Part shown: positions 43,828 through 52,188 of the stretch, one piece after another
Layout: every line of letters begins with the position of its first letter
How positions within the stretch are numbered: position 1 is the stretch's first letter
From: an uncultured Pelagibacteraceae bacterium
GTDB taxonomy: Bacteria > Pseudomonadota > Alphaproteobacteria > Pelagibacterales > Pelagibacteraceae
Direction of reading: 5' to 3'
DNA: 64,000 nucleotides
NCBI GenBank assembly: GCA_902604575.1
Contig: CACKZH010000003.1
Coordinates: 1 to 64,000 of the forward strand
The notes under the pieces: generated by a model
Database searches by the model: none
Told to the model about the DNA's origin: nothing
Seen by the model: the letters and a program-made list of their open reading frames with translations, nothing else
Made by a program: the position numbers and the translations under genes

Positions 43828-44261
43828 TAGTCACTTAAAACTGGAAAAGCTTGTCTAACTTTTAAAAAATATTTTTGATATTCCATTTTAGTACATTTGT
43901 TTTCAACATATTCCATTTTATTTTCTTCAACTAATTTTTTTGCCTTTTGATCTCGAATACCAAGTTGAAGCCATAAAACTTTCGCACCTATTTTTACAGC
44001 ATCTTCTGCGATCCCATATGCCTCACTAGACGGTCTAAATACATCTACTATATCTACATTTTTATTAATATCTGTAACTTTAGCATAAACTTCTTCACCC
44101 AATATTTTTTCCCCTTTTGCGCTTGGGTTTACTGGGTAAACTTTAAAACCATAATCTTGCATATATCTCATAACAATAGTTGATGTTTTTTTAGGATCCT
44201 TGCTAACTCCTACCATTGCAATAGATTTATATTTAGAGAGAATATTTTTTATTTCGCTCAT
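43827..44261 (-). CDS. CoA-binding domain protein (YccU family)
   Basis: This 144-residue Rossmann-like protein has the family pattern: MVGVSKDPKKTSTIVMRYM (about 17), VYPVNPSAKGEKILGEEVYA, VDIVDVFRPS, VLWLQLGIRD and the C-terminal NKCTKMEY. YccU-type proteins bind CoA or acyl-CoA; their role is unknown. It lies between a small membrane protein gene and the BT1-like transporter in the betaine operon. Confidence 0.88.
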   Translation of the reverse strand: MSEIKNILSKYKSIAMVGVSKDPKKTSTIVMRYMQDYGFKVYPVNPSAKGEKILGEEVYAKVTDINKNVDIVDVFRPSSEAYGIAEDAVKIGAKVLWLQLGIRDQKAKKLVEENKMEYVENKCTKMEYQKYFLKVRQAFPVLSD

Positions 44262-44266
44262 ATGAT

Positions 44267-44458
44267 TTATTTGTCTTTTGAATTTATTTTTTCCTCACAG
44301 AATTTTTGAGCTTCCTTAATGGTCATTGGTTGATCTAATTTTTGACTTCCTGCAACACAAGCATCTACTGCTCTTTTAGAATTATGATCTCTAAGATCAA
44401 TAACTACATAAAGTCCAAATAAAATAAAAATTATTAAAATTATATTCTTTAATTTCAT
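44267..44458 (-). CDS. small membrane-anchored protein (63 aa)
   Basis: I place the start at the ATG 44458 because it makes a classical 4-base ATGA overlap with the upstream ECH-like gene, instead of the longer ORF-track start. The product has one N-terminal hydrophobic helix (IILIIFILFGLYVVI) and a charged periplasmic tail with two Cys (DACVAGSQ...KFCEE). It is either a membrane-anchored peptide or has an uncleaved signal. I recognise no family. Co-expression with the betaine operon is certain from its spacing. Confidence 0.7.
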   Translation of the reverse strand: MKLKNIILIIFILFGLYVVIDLRDHNSKRAVDACVAGSQKLDQPMTIKEAQKFCEEKINSKDK

Positions 44459-45234
44459 TTGTTTTTCCACTTAGGTTTTCTTTTTTCAAGAAAAGCTGAA
44501 ATACCTTCTTTAGCGTCCATTGCCATCATGTTAAGTGTCATCATTTTACTTGTATAAGCGTAAGCTTTACTTAATGGCATTTCTAATTGTTTGTAAAACG
44601 CTTGCTTTCCAATTTTTATTGTTAAATTAGATTTAGAGGCAATTTTACTAGCTACTTTAAAAACTTCATTGTTTAGTTTGGCTTTTGAAAAATTATCATT
44701 TATCAACCCTATTTCTTTTGCATAATTTGCATTGATAGGTTCTCCGGTTAACAACATTTTCATCATTGGTTTTCGACTTATCTTTCTACTAACGGCAACC
44801 ATAGGTGTACTACAAAACAAACCAATATTTACACCAGGAGTAGCAAACAACGCTTCTTTAGTACTATAAGCTAAGTCACAACTTGCAACTAATTGACACC
44901 CAGCAGCAAATGCTGCTCCATGAACTTTGGCAATTACAGGTTTTCTACCTTCAACAATTTGAAGCATTACTTTTGAACAAAGATTAAATAATTTTAAATA
45001 TTTTTCTCTTTTTTTTAAACCTCTTACTTCTTTCAAATTGTGTCCTGCACTAAATCCTTTCCCAGCACCCTCTAATATTATGACTTTTACTTTTTTATCA
45101 GAATCTAGCTTTTTAAATGCTTTCAATAAATCAGAAAGGTTTTTAAATGATAAAGAATTATAAGTTTTTGGTTCATCGATAATAATTGATGAAATTTCTT
45201 TATTAATTTTTTTAATTTTTATATTGCTTGTCAT
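44455..45234 (-). CDS. enoyl-CoA hydratase/isomerase family protein lacking the usual catalytic Glu
   Basis: This 259-residue crotonase-fold protein has GKGFSAGHNLKEV (oxyanion region, about 57) and HGAAFAAGCQLVASCDL (about 104). Where hydratases have PE with the second catalytic Glu, this protein reads ATPGVNIGLFCST, as in ECHDC3-like proteins, so hydratase activity is doubtful. It lies in the operon with a DddP-type DMSP lyase, where an acryloyl-CoA or other acyl-CoA role would fit. It abuts the 2OG-oxygenase gene with no spacer. Confidence 0.82.
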   Translation of the reverse strand: MTSNIKIKKINKEISSIIIDEPKTYNSLSFKNLSDLLKAFKKLDSDKKVKVIILEGAGKGFSAGHNLKEVRGLKKREKYLKLFNLCSKVMLQIVEGRKPVIAKVHGAAFAAGCQLVASCDLAYSTKEALFATPGVNIGLFCSTPMVAVSRKISRKPMMKMLLTGEPINANYAKEIGLINDNFSKAKLNNEVFKVASKIASKSNLTIKIGKQAFYKQLEMPLSKAYAYTSKMMTLNMMAMDAKEGISAFLEKRKPKWKNK

Positions 45235-46086
45235 TTAATCAGTTAATCCGTCAGATCTAGCCTGATTTCTTTCTATATGAATTGGTAAAACTTTGCCATA
45301 AATAGCTTTGGAATGTTCTGGTGTATTTACTCTCCATGGATCCAAAACATAAGCAGGAATACACATATATCTTGATTTTTGACCTTCAACTTTTGTTACT
45401 CTATGCAAAGTAAATCTTCCTTTAAATATTTGTAAATCTCCTGGCTCTAACTTTAATTGTCTTACTCTAGTTCTATCTCCTGCTATAACTTTTTGAACTT
45501 CTTCGAAATTTTCATTTCCAGGTTCTCTAATATTTGGACAGTACTCAAATACACCCCCCTTCTCAGGTTTTTGTATCATTAAACTAAGTGTAAATTCACA
45601 ACTGTCAAAATGCCATGGGAGCACTCCATTTGGTTTCATAACATTATACGCATGACATGCTAAAGGATCTGCCCATCTGTAAATAGGTGAAACGCCTAAA
45701 CAAGCAGATACAAATTTTAATAGTTCTTCGGTTTCGTATAGATATTTCATCTCGGAATCTTTTGGAAAACAATCTGAATTTAAATATCCATTGTATCTAT
45801 TCATAAAAGTTCTTTTTGGATGATCTTTTGGTAATGAAGGATCGTCCTTTGCATACAAGTAAGCATTTATACTCTCTTTAGACATATAAACTTCGTCTAA
45901 TTGTTTTTCTAACTCAGAATTCATTACCTTAAGTGATTTGGGTAAAATAAAATTTGGAATTGTTGAACAACTATATCGATCAAGTTCTTCTTTACATTTT
46001 TTAACTAGATTTTGAATTATTGGTGAATTTAATTCATGTATTGGATATTTTTCTAAATCTACAATAGTCTTAAGTCTATCGTTCAT
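45235..46086 (-). CDS. putative 2OG-Fe(II) oxygenase
   Basis: This 283-residue protein carries a likely iron site HFD (in NGVLPWHFDSCEFTLSLMI, about 173) and a distal His in FTLHRVTKVEG (about 243), with an Arg shortly after (SRYMC) that could bind 2-oxoglutarate. LEPGDLQIFKGR before the distal His is typical of this oxygenase fold. The family is not one I can name; the substrate is unknown. It lies 6 bases after a small nucleotidyltransferase gene in the betaine operon. Confidence 0.72.
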   Translation of the reverse strand: MNDRLKTIVDLEKYPIHELNSPIIQNLVKKCKEELDRYSCSTIPNFILPKSLKVMNSELEKQLDEVYMSKESINAYLYAKDDPSLPKDHPKRTFMNRYNGYLNSDCFPKDSEMKYLYETEELLKFVSACLGVSPIYRWADPLACHAYNVMKPNGVLPWHFDSCEFTLSLMIQKPEKGGVFEYCPNIREPGNENFEEVQKVIAGDRTRVRQLKLEPGDLQIFKGRFTLHRVTKVEGQKSRYMCIPAYVLDPWRVNTPEHSKAIYGKVLPIHIERNQARSDGLTD

Positions 46087-46092
46087 TTAATT

Positions 46093-46467
46093 TTATTTTA
46101 ACTTTCCCTCTTCTCTCATTTTTGCTCTTATTTTAGTAGCTGATATTTTTTGAGTTTCTTCGTCCAAAACTATTTCCTCAATCTTATATCCAACTCCCCT
46201 ACCATAACAAATATTTGTAATATTAGGTACTAACATTATTTTAAATTGTCCTTCAAACTCAGGATTTAATCTTTCTTCAATGTTTTTTTTTACTGTTTCA
46301 AAATCAAAAGGATTATCATCTACACCTTGTACATCTCTAATTTGAATACAAACTTGTCCAGTTTTTTTAATAATTTCTTTAAACAAAGTATAATGTCCAT
46401 CGTGAAAAGGTTGCCATCTCCCTAGCATTTGTGCTGTTGGTTTTTTGTTATCCCATTGATGTGTCAT
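46093..46467 (-). CDS. cytidylyltransferase-like nucleotidyltransferase (HxGH family, 124 aa)
   Basis: I use the ATG at 46467 because it overlaps the upstream kinase stop as ATGA; the ORF-track start adds 11 residues. GRWQPFHDGHYTLF contains the HxGH nucleotide-binding motif, and ISATKIRAKM near the C-terminus is the matching ISxTxIR signature. Such enzymes attach CMP or AMP to a phosphorylated small molecule. Its partner directly upstream is an APS-kinase-like P-loop kinase, so a two-step activation of an unknown metabolite is likely (inference). Confidence 0.78.
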   Translation of the reverse strand: MTHQWDNKKPTAQMLGRWQPFHDGHYTLFKEIIKKTGQVCIQIRDVQGVDDNPFDFETVKKNIEERLNPEFEGQFKIMLVPNITNICYGRGVGYKIEEIVLDEETQKISATKIRAKMREEGKLK

Positions 46468-46874
46468 TTTTTTATCTCCTCTATTATTTTTGGTGCCCAA
46501 TTTTTTGCATCCTGAGTTGTTACATGAAAATCAAAATTCTTAGGATTAACAAACATTTGATTTGTGTCTTCAAATCTTCCTTCTTTAATTGTATCGACCC
46601 ACACCCTAAAATCTGCTGGAAACAAGCTTCTTGCTTCAGGGGTTGGTGCAATGAAATCAGCAATTACATAATGACCTTCTGCTTTTACTTTTAAAGCTGC
46701 TTCAGCCATTCTTTTTGCTTGTCTTACCCTTCCTTCTTCTGAAAAATCCCAATCATTTGCAGCCCTTCTTACTTCGTCAGCATTTAATCTTTTTGCATTT
46801 AAGTGTGGTGCCATTTCATTTGCTAGAGTTGTTTTACCAGCTCCAGGCAAACCCATTACTAAAATAATTTTCAT
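46464..46874 (-). CDS. APS-kinase-like P-loop kinase (136 aa)
   Basis: This 136-residue protein has Walker A GLPGAGKTTLA (residues 8-18), NADEVRRAANDW and VIADFIAPTPEAR, which parallel the adenylyl-sulfate kinase loops, but it is shorter than standard APS kinase (about 200). No ATP sulfurylase or sulfate reduction genes are in view, and SAR11 are known for lacking assimilatory sulfate reduction, so another phosphoacceptor is likely. It overlaps dddP by one base and the nucleotidyltransferase by 4. Confidence 0.75.
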   Translation of the reverse strand: MKIILVMGLPGAGKTTLANEMAPHLNAKRLNADEVRRAANDWDFSEEGRVRQAKRMAEAALKVKAEGHYVIADFIAPTPEARSLFPADFRVWVDTIKEGRFEDTNQMFVNPKNFDFHVTTQDAKNWAPKIIEEIKK

Positions 46875-48109
46875 TAAATATCTTCTAACGGATGATGGGA
46901 CATTAATTCAAGTCCATTTTCACCAACAAGATACTGTTGTTCAAGTTTTACACCCTCTTTACCACCAACTTTACCAATATAACTCTCAAGTGTAATTGTC
47001 ATGTTCTTCTCAAAAGTTCCACCCTCTTCTCCACCATCGGTTGGATATCTTATTTGAGGCCACTCATCACACAAACCAATTCCATGAACCATACATGAAT
47101 ACCTATTTCCAAAATATTCATCAGGCAAAACCCAAGATTTTTTAACAAATTCTTTAAAACTCATTCCTGGTTTAATTAATCTAAAATTTTGATCAATTTG
47201 ATTTTTAGCCATTGAATATAGTTTTTTTTGCTCATCATTAAATTTATGTCCAACTACAAAGGCTCTTGATATGTCAGCACAGTATCCATAGGGACCGACC
47301 ATATCTGTATCAAAAGCAACAATTTCTCCCTGTTGCATAACTTTATTACTACTCTCTTGCATCCATGGATTTGTTCTTTCACCAGAAGATAAAATCCTAC
47401 ACTCAATCCATTCACCTCCATTTTCAATATTTGTTTTATGTAAAATTGACCACAATTCATCTTCTGTCATTCCTGGTTTAAGATCTGATCTCATTTTAGA
47501 CACACCTTTTTCTGCAACTTCTATTGCTGCTTTCATACAAATTAATTCATTAGATGATTTTATTACCCTTGCTTGTTCTAAAATCAATTTTGCATCCACG
47601 ACTTCAATACCTTCTTTATTTAAAGCTGCAACCGCAGGACCATTTAGAACATCGATTGCAATTTTTTTTGATTTAAAATAATTCTTTGATAAATCTTTAA
47701 CTTCATTTATCCATTTTGATAATTGTAGATTTGCTTGGTCTCCATTACTAAAATAATCCCATGTGATCGCAGGTCTTATTTCGTCAATTAGATTTAAATG
47801 CTTTGATAATATTTCACAATTAAAATACTCATAAAGGATTGTTGGTCCATTGACTGGAACAAAACAATATCTTGTTAAATTATGCATATTGTAGACACTC
47901 ATGTTAACAGTATCTAATGCATAACGAACATTAACTGGATCAAATAAAATACAGGCCTCTAAATTGTTTTTTACTAATTCTTTTCTAACCCTATCTAAAC
48001 GATAAGATCTTAACTTATCAAAATCAATCTCATCTTCTTTTAATCTTTTTTTAGTAATAAAATTTTGTCTTGGTTTTATCTCGGGGGCTATTTTTCTACT
48101 AAACCTCAT
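46874..48109 (-). CDS. dddP: DddP-family DMSP lyase (M24 peptidase fold)
   Basis: This 411-residue protein has the M24 creatinase fold with every metal and catalytic residue of characterised DddP enzymes: Asp267 and Asp269 (FDTDMVG), Asp279 (CADISR), His342 and Asp348 (HGIGLCDEWP), Glu375 and Glu390. GGEWIECRILSSGERTNPW and YALDTVNM are also DddP-like rather than Xaa-Pro peptidase-like. DddP cleaves DMSP to DMS and acrylate. It sits in the betaine operon between a methyltransferase and a kinase. A creatinase-like hydrolase acting on another methylated compound is the main alternative. Confidence 0.82.
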   Translation of the reverse strand: MRFSRKIAPEIKPRQNFITKKRLKEDEIDFDKLRSYRLDRVRKELVKNNLEACILFDPVNVRYALDTVNMSVYNMHNLTRYCFVPVNGPTILYEYFNCEILSKHLNLIDEIRPAITWDYFSNGDQANLQLSKWINEVKDLSKNYFKSKKIAIDVLNGPAVAALNKEGIEVVDAKLILEQARVIKSSNELICMKAAIEVAEKGVSKMRSDLKPGMTEDELWSILHKTNIENGGEWIECRILSSGERTNPWMQESSNKVMQQGEIVAFDTDMVGPYGYCADISRAFVVGHKFNDEQKKLYSMAKNQIDQNFRLIKPGMSFKEFVKKSWVLPDEYFGNRYSCMVHGIGLCDEWPQIRYPTDGGEEGGTFEKNMTITLESYIGKVGGKEGVKLEQQYLVGENGLELMSHHPLEDI

Positions 48110-48732
48110 AATACCCTATACAACCCTAACCATGCATTAACATCTTTACTTGCAATATAATCAGATTTAAAAAATTCTACTTCTTCCCACTTCTTGCTGT
48201 TTTTTAGTATATCAATTTTTTTATCAAAACCATACTCCTCATGAATGCCTTCATTAATTGTGAAACAAATTAATCCACCTGGTTTTGTTATTCTTATAAA
48301 CTCATCTAATGCATTTGGCTTTACATGCCCAAAAGTAAATGTTCCAACACACATAACTCCACCATAAAAGTTATCCTCAACTTCTATTGGTTTATTTAAA
48401 TCAACCTTTACTAATTTTTGATAAAGATCTTTTGGTACAGTATCTAATAAAGTTTGAGATAAATCGGCTCCATGAAAATTTTTAAAACTATATTTTTTAA
48501 GTTCCAATCCAACCAAACCTGTTCCACATCCAGCATCAAAAATTAAAGTATCTTTATTTTTCTCATATTTGTTAAACGTTTCTGCGGTTTCTTTAGGTCC
48601 TGTATAGTTCCAATCAACCATGTCTTTATTGTATTTATCTTTGTCTCCCCACTCATCGTAGTATTTCATAACTTCATCTGTAGTTTTAAGCTTATAAATT
48701 GGAATTTTGTTTCCTACGTTTTTTTGAGCCAT
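48106..48732 (-). CDS. class I SAM-dependent methyltransferase
   Basis: This 208-residue methyltransferase has motif I IFDAGCGTGLVG (about 66), the post-I acidic end GADLSQ, and KPGGLICFTINEG later. The N-terminal YYDEWGDKDKYNKDMVDWNY resembles the METTL27/WBSCR27 group. The acceptor is unknown. It overlaps dddP by 4 bases and the second DMGDH-like gene by one base. SAM regeneration by the upstream BhmT would support it, an inference from context. Confidence 0.85.
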   Translation of the reverse strand: MAQKNVGNKIPIYKLKTTDEVMKYYDEWGDKDKYNKDMVDWNYTGPKETAETFNKYEKNKDTLIFDAGCGTGLVGLELKKYSFKNFHGADLSQTLLDTVPKDLYQKLVKVDLNKPIEVEDNFYGGVMCVGTFTFGHVKPNALDEFIRITKPGGLICFTINEGIHEEYGFDKKIDILKNSKKWEEVEFFKSDYIASKDVNAWLGLYRVL

Positions 48733-51137
48733 TAGCTTCTCATTTTTTGACCGCTTGGATCATAAAGTGGTTCTTTAATTATTGAACAATTAAATAAATC
48801 TCCATTAATCTCTACTTGAATTTTATTTTCAGATTTAATGTTTTTGTGATCAACGAAAGTAAACGCTACACTTTTGTTTACAAAATGAGCAAACCCACCT
48901 GAAGTTACATAGCCAATACTTTGATCTCCATTCAAGACGGCTTCATTATTTGTTACATCAATTTCATTTGTTTCAACAATTAATGGTATAAGTTTATTTG
49001 AAGAATTTTCCATTTGTGCACTTTCTTTACCAATAAACTCTTTGTCCCAATTTATAAAAGCATCTAAGCCTGTCTCTTTTGCTGTAAAATCTGGTCTATA
49101 ATCTAAAGTCCAGGCTCCCCAATTTTTCTCTAACCTCATTGACATTAATGCTCTTCCACCAAATGGTTTAATATTAAACTCTTTTCCAGCTTCCAGTAAT
49201 TCTTCATAAAGTTTTAATTGGTAGTGAGGTGCTACATAAATTTCATAACCAAGTTCACCTGTAAATGAAATTCTATTTATTATTGCTGGAACTCCCCCAA
49301 CAAACATTCTTCTAGAATCTCTAAATTTAAATTTTTCATTTGAAACATCTTCTCTTACAATTTTTTCTAAAACTTTCCTTGAGTTAGGTCCCGCAATAGA
49401 TAATCCATGATACTCGTCAGATCTATTAGAATAACTTAAATTAAATTTATCTAAATGACTCTCAAACCAACGTCTATGCATTTCTTGAACAGCTCCAGAA
49501 CCAAACACCATGAATTCATTTTCATCTAAACAAGCCACAGTTAAATCACCACATAACTTTCCTCTATACGACAACATTGGGGATAAAGATATTCTTCCTG
49601 GCTTTGGAAGTCTTCCAGCCATTATATGATCTAAAAATTTTCTAGCATCAGGACCTTTGAATTCATGTTTTGAAAAGTTGGCAACTTCGATTAAACCAAC
49701 ATTTTCTCTTACATTAATAACTTCTTTTGAAACATAGTCATGTGATCTTGATCTTTTAATAGTAGGCTCTTCATGAGCATCTTTTTTATTATTTGCAAAC
49801 CACAAAACATTTTCTAATCCAAAACTATCTCCCATCACAGCACCTTGATTTACAAAACGATCATACAGCGCAGTAGTTTTTTGTTTTCTTCCTTTTGGTA
49901 AAGTTTCGTTTGGAAATGTCATAATAAACCTTCGCTCATAATTTTCTGAAGATTTTATTGTTCCATATTGAGGTGATGCATAATCTCCAAATCTTGCAAC
50001 ATCCATTGCCCAAACATCAATAGAGGGTTCTCCATCAATAATCCATTCAGCAATGCATTTTCCAACACCACCACCTTGGCAAAATCCAGCCATAACACCA
50101 ACAGCAACCCAATAATTTTTCATACCTGGAACAGGTCCAATCAAAGGACTTCCATCTGGACCAAAAGTAAACGGACCATTAACTATATTTTTTATACCTG
50201 CACGCTCTAGTGCTGGCATTCTTTCAAAACCAATTGCCAATCTATCTTCAATATTATCTAACTTTGGCTCAAGTAACTCATGACCAAAATTCATCGGTGT
50301 ACCTTCTACTTTCCAAGGTGTTGATTTTGGCTCATAGGTTCCAAGCAACATTCCTTTACCTTCTTGTCTAAAGTAAATATTTCCCTCAAAATCTGTTCCA
50401 ATTGGCAATCTTTGGTCACCCATTGCCTCAATTTCTGGAATAGGTTCGGTGATTAAATAATGGTGCTCCATTGGTTGTACAGGAAGATTTAATCCGGCTA
50501 ATTGTCCAACTTCTCTTGCCCAAAGTCCTCCTGCATTAATAACAATTTCTGCATTAATGTTTCCTTTGTCTGTAAACACTTCCCATGAACCATCTTTTTT
50601 TTGTTTCGTGTCTTTAACAACTGTGTGAGTGTAATATTTTCCACCATGAACTTTTGCCGCTTTTGCAAAAGCGTACGTAACTCCTGATGGATCAACTTCA
50701 CCATCAATAGGGTCCCATAAAGCTAACAAGTATCGAGATGGATCAATTAAAGGATGTTTCTTTTTCACTTCCTCTAGAGAAATAAATTCTTGATCAAGTC
50801 CCATGTATCTTGCTTTTGATCTTTCTCTTTTTAAATAATCAGCCCAGACTTCATTTGATGCCAAGTAAAATCCTCCACTTGGTTTAAATCCAACAGAATG
50901 ACCAGACTCTTTTTCAATCTCTTTATATAAACCTATTGTATAAGCCATCATCCTTGAAATATTTGGATCAGATGAAATTACATGAACATTTCCTGCTGCA
51001 TGCCAAGATGAACCAGAAGTAAGCTCATTTCTTTCAAGCAAGATACAATCCTTTAATCCAAATTTAGATAAATGATAAAGAATAGAGCACCCTACTACAC
51101 CACCTCCTATAATTACTACCTTCGCATGCTTTTCCAT
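48732..51137 (-). CDS. dimethylglycine/sarcosine dehydrogenase-family flavoprotein, paralog 2
   Basis: This 801-residue paralog of the enzyme at 38700 has the same order: FAD domain (VIIGGGVVGCSILYHLSKFG), covalent-FAD site GSSWHAAGN, FAO-M, then a GcvT-type folate domain (FTGELGYEIYVAPHY). It is encoded directly after bhmT (one-base overlap), which makes dimethylglycine from betaine, so dimethylglycine is the most likely substrate of this copy and sarcosine of the other. Which copy uses which substrate needs assays. Confidence 0.88.
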   Translation of the reverse strand: MEKHAKVVIIGGGVVGCSILYHLSKFGLKDCILLERNELTSGSSWHAAGNVHVISSDPNISRMMAYTIGLYKEIEKESGHSVGFKPSGGFYLASNEVWADYLKRERSKARYMGLDQEFISLEEVKKKHPLIDPSRYLLALWDPIDGEVDPSGVTYAFAKAAKVHGGKYYTHTVVKDTKQKKDGSWEVFTDKGNINAEIVINAGGLWAREVGQLAGLNLPVQPMEHHYLITEPIPEIEAMGDQRLPIGTDFEGNIYFRQEGKGMLLGTYEPKSTPWKVEGTPMNFGHELLEPKLDNIEDRLAIGFERMPALERAGIKNIVNGPFTFGPDGSPLIGPVPGMKNYWVAVGVMAGFCQGGGVGKCIAEWIIDGEPSIDVWAMDVARFGDYASPQYGTIKSSENYERRFIMTFPNETLPKGRKQKTTALYDRFVNQGAVMGDSFGLENVLWFANNKKDAHEEPTIKRSRSHDYVSKEVINVRENVGLIEVANFSKHEFKGPDARKFLDHIMAGRLPKPGRISLSPMLSYRGKLCGDLTVACLDENEFMVFGSGAVQEMHRRWFESHLDKFNLSYSNRSDEYHGLSIAGPNSRKVLEKIVREDVSNEKFKFRDSRRMFVGGVPAIINRISFTGELGYEIYVAPHYQLKLYEELLEAGKEFNIKPFGGRALMSMRLEKNWGAWTLDYRPDFTAKETGLDAFINWDKEFIGKESAQMENSSNKLIPLIVETNEIDVTNNEAVLNGDQSIGYVTSGGFAHFVNKSVAFTFVDHKNIKSENKIQVEINGDLFNCSIIKEPLYDPSGQKMRS

Positions 51138-52177
51138 TAGTATTTAATTTCCTTATTCACTTTTTTTAGAGATTTATCTGTACCATGATGGAAATGTTTG
51201 CTCATATCAGGCATATATTTCATTGAAATTGGTTTTTTTCCAATTGCAACTGACATTTCTCTTACGTGATGTGCTTCTGCTCCACAACATATACCAATAA
51301 AATTTATTTTATTCTGAACACAATCTTTTGCAAACTCTGCCATTTCAAATCTGTTACAAAACAAATTATCTAAAGCTACTGGAAAAGCATTACCACCAGG
51401 AATGCAATCACAACCTTGGTCTGTAATATTTAGAAAACCAGGTTCTTCCTCTGTTGTTCTGTATGGCACTGGAAGTCCAGCAACATGACATGAAACTTTT
51501 TCTCTAACTTTTTTTAATAGTTTCATTGTCATTTCAGGTCCTCGATAACAATTTAAACCAACTACATCTGCACCTAAATCTTCCATCATTTTGCAAGCAT
51601 CTTCAGCAGTATGGCCTTCTCTAGTTTTGTCTCCTCTAGGAATAGCAAAATTACAAACTGCAATAAGACCTGCATCCTTGATAGCTTTTAATGCTATCTT
51701 CATTTCTTCTGTCCAATTTATGGTTTCTGCAATTACAAAATCTACACCAGCTTCTTTCGCCCAAGCTATCTGTTCTTCATACATTTGTTGACATTGTTTA
51801 TGAGTATTAGCATCACCAGGATCAAATACGTTTGTATTAGCTACATCTCCACAAACCATTAAATCTAAATCTTTAAATTCATTCGCAGCATCTTTTGCAA
51901 TTTTAAGTGCATTTTTTTGCATTGGTTCTAACAAGTGTTCTTTACCAATTATTCTAAGCTTTTCTCTATGACCATAGTAAGTAAATGCTTGAACAACATC
52001 TGTACCCGCTCTAATAAATTCTCTATGTAACTGAGTTACTACTTCTGGGTGTTCCAAAACAACTTCAGGAACAAATGGACCAGCTGAAAGATAACCTCTT
52101 CTTTCCATCGCGAAAAGATAGCCTTCAGCACACATTATTGGACCTTCATTTAATCTGGTAATAAGATTTTTTTTCAT
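51137..52177 (-). CDS. bhmT: betaine-homocysteine S-methyltransferase
   Basis: This 346-residue homocysteine methyltransferase has the zinc ligands GLNC (about 213) and GICCGAEAHH (about 301) and the N-terminal EGPIMCAEGYLFAMERRGY of the SAR11-type BHMT. It transfers a methyl from glycine betaine to homocysteine, yielding methionine and dimethylglycine. It lies 11 bases after a Rieske oxygenase gene and directly before the second DMGDH-like gene. DMSP-dependent homocysteine methylation is a known side activity of such enzymes. Confidence 0.88.
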   Translation of the reverse strand: MKKNLITRLNEGPIMCAEGYLFAMERRGYLSAGPFVPEVVLEHPEVVTQLHREFIRAGTDVVQAFTYYGHREKLRIIGKEHLLEPMQKNALKIAKDAANEFKDLDLMVCGDVANTNVFDPGDANTHKQCQQMYEEQIAWAKEAGVDFVIAETINWTEEMKIALKAIKDAGLIAVCNFAIPRGDKTREGHTAEDACKMMEDLGADVVGLNCYRGPEMTMKLLKKVREKVSCHVAGLPVPYRTTEEEPGFLNITDQGCDCIPGGNAFPVALDNLFCNRFEMAEFAKDCVQNKINFIGICCGAEAHHVREMSVAIGKKPISMKYMPDMSKHFHHGTDKSLKKVNKEIKY

Positions 52178-52188
52178 AATTTACCCTC

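Noticed and set aside
46874-48109. Plain Xaa-Pro aminopeptidase
   Set aside because: The M24 fold is shared, but CDEWP, GGEWIE and RTNPW motifs and the metal set match DddP better.
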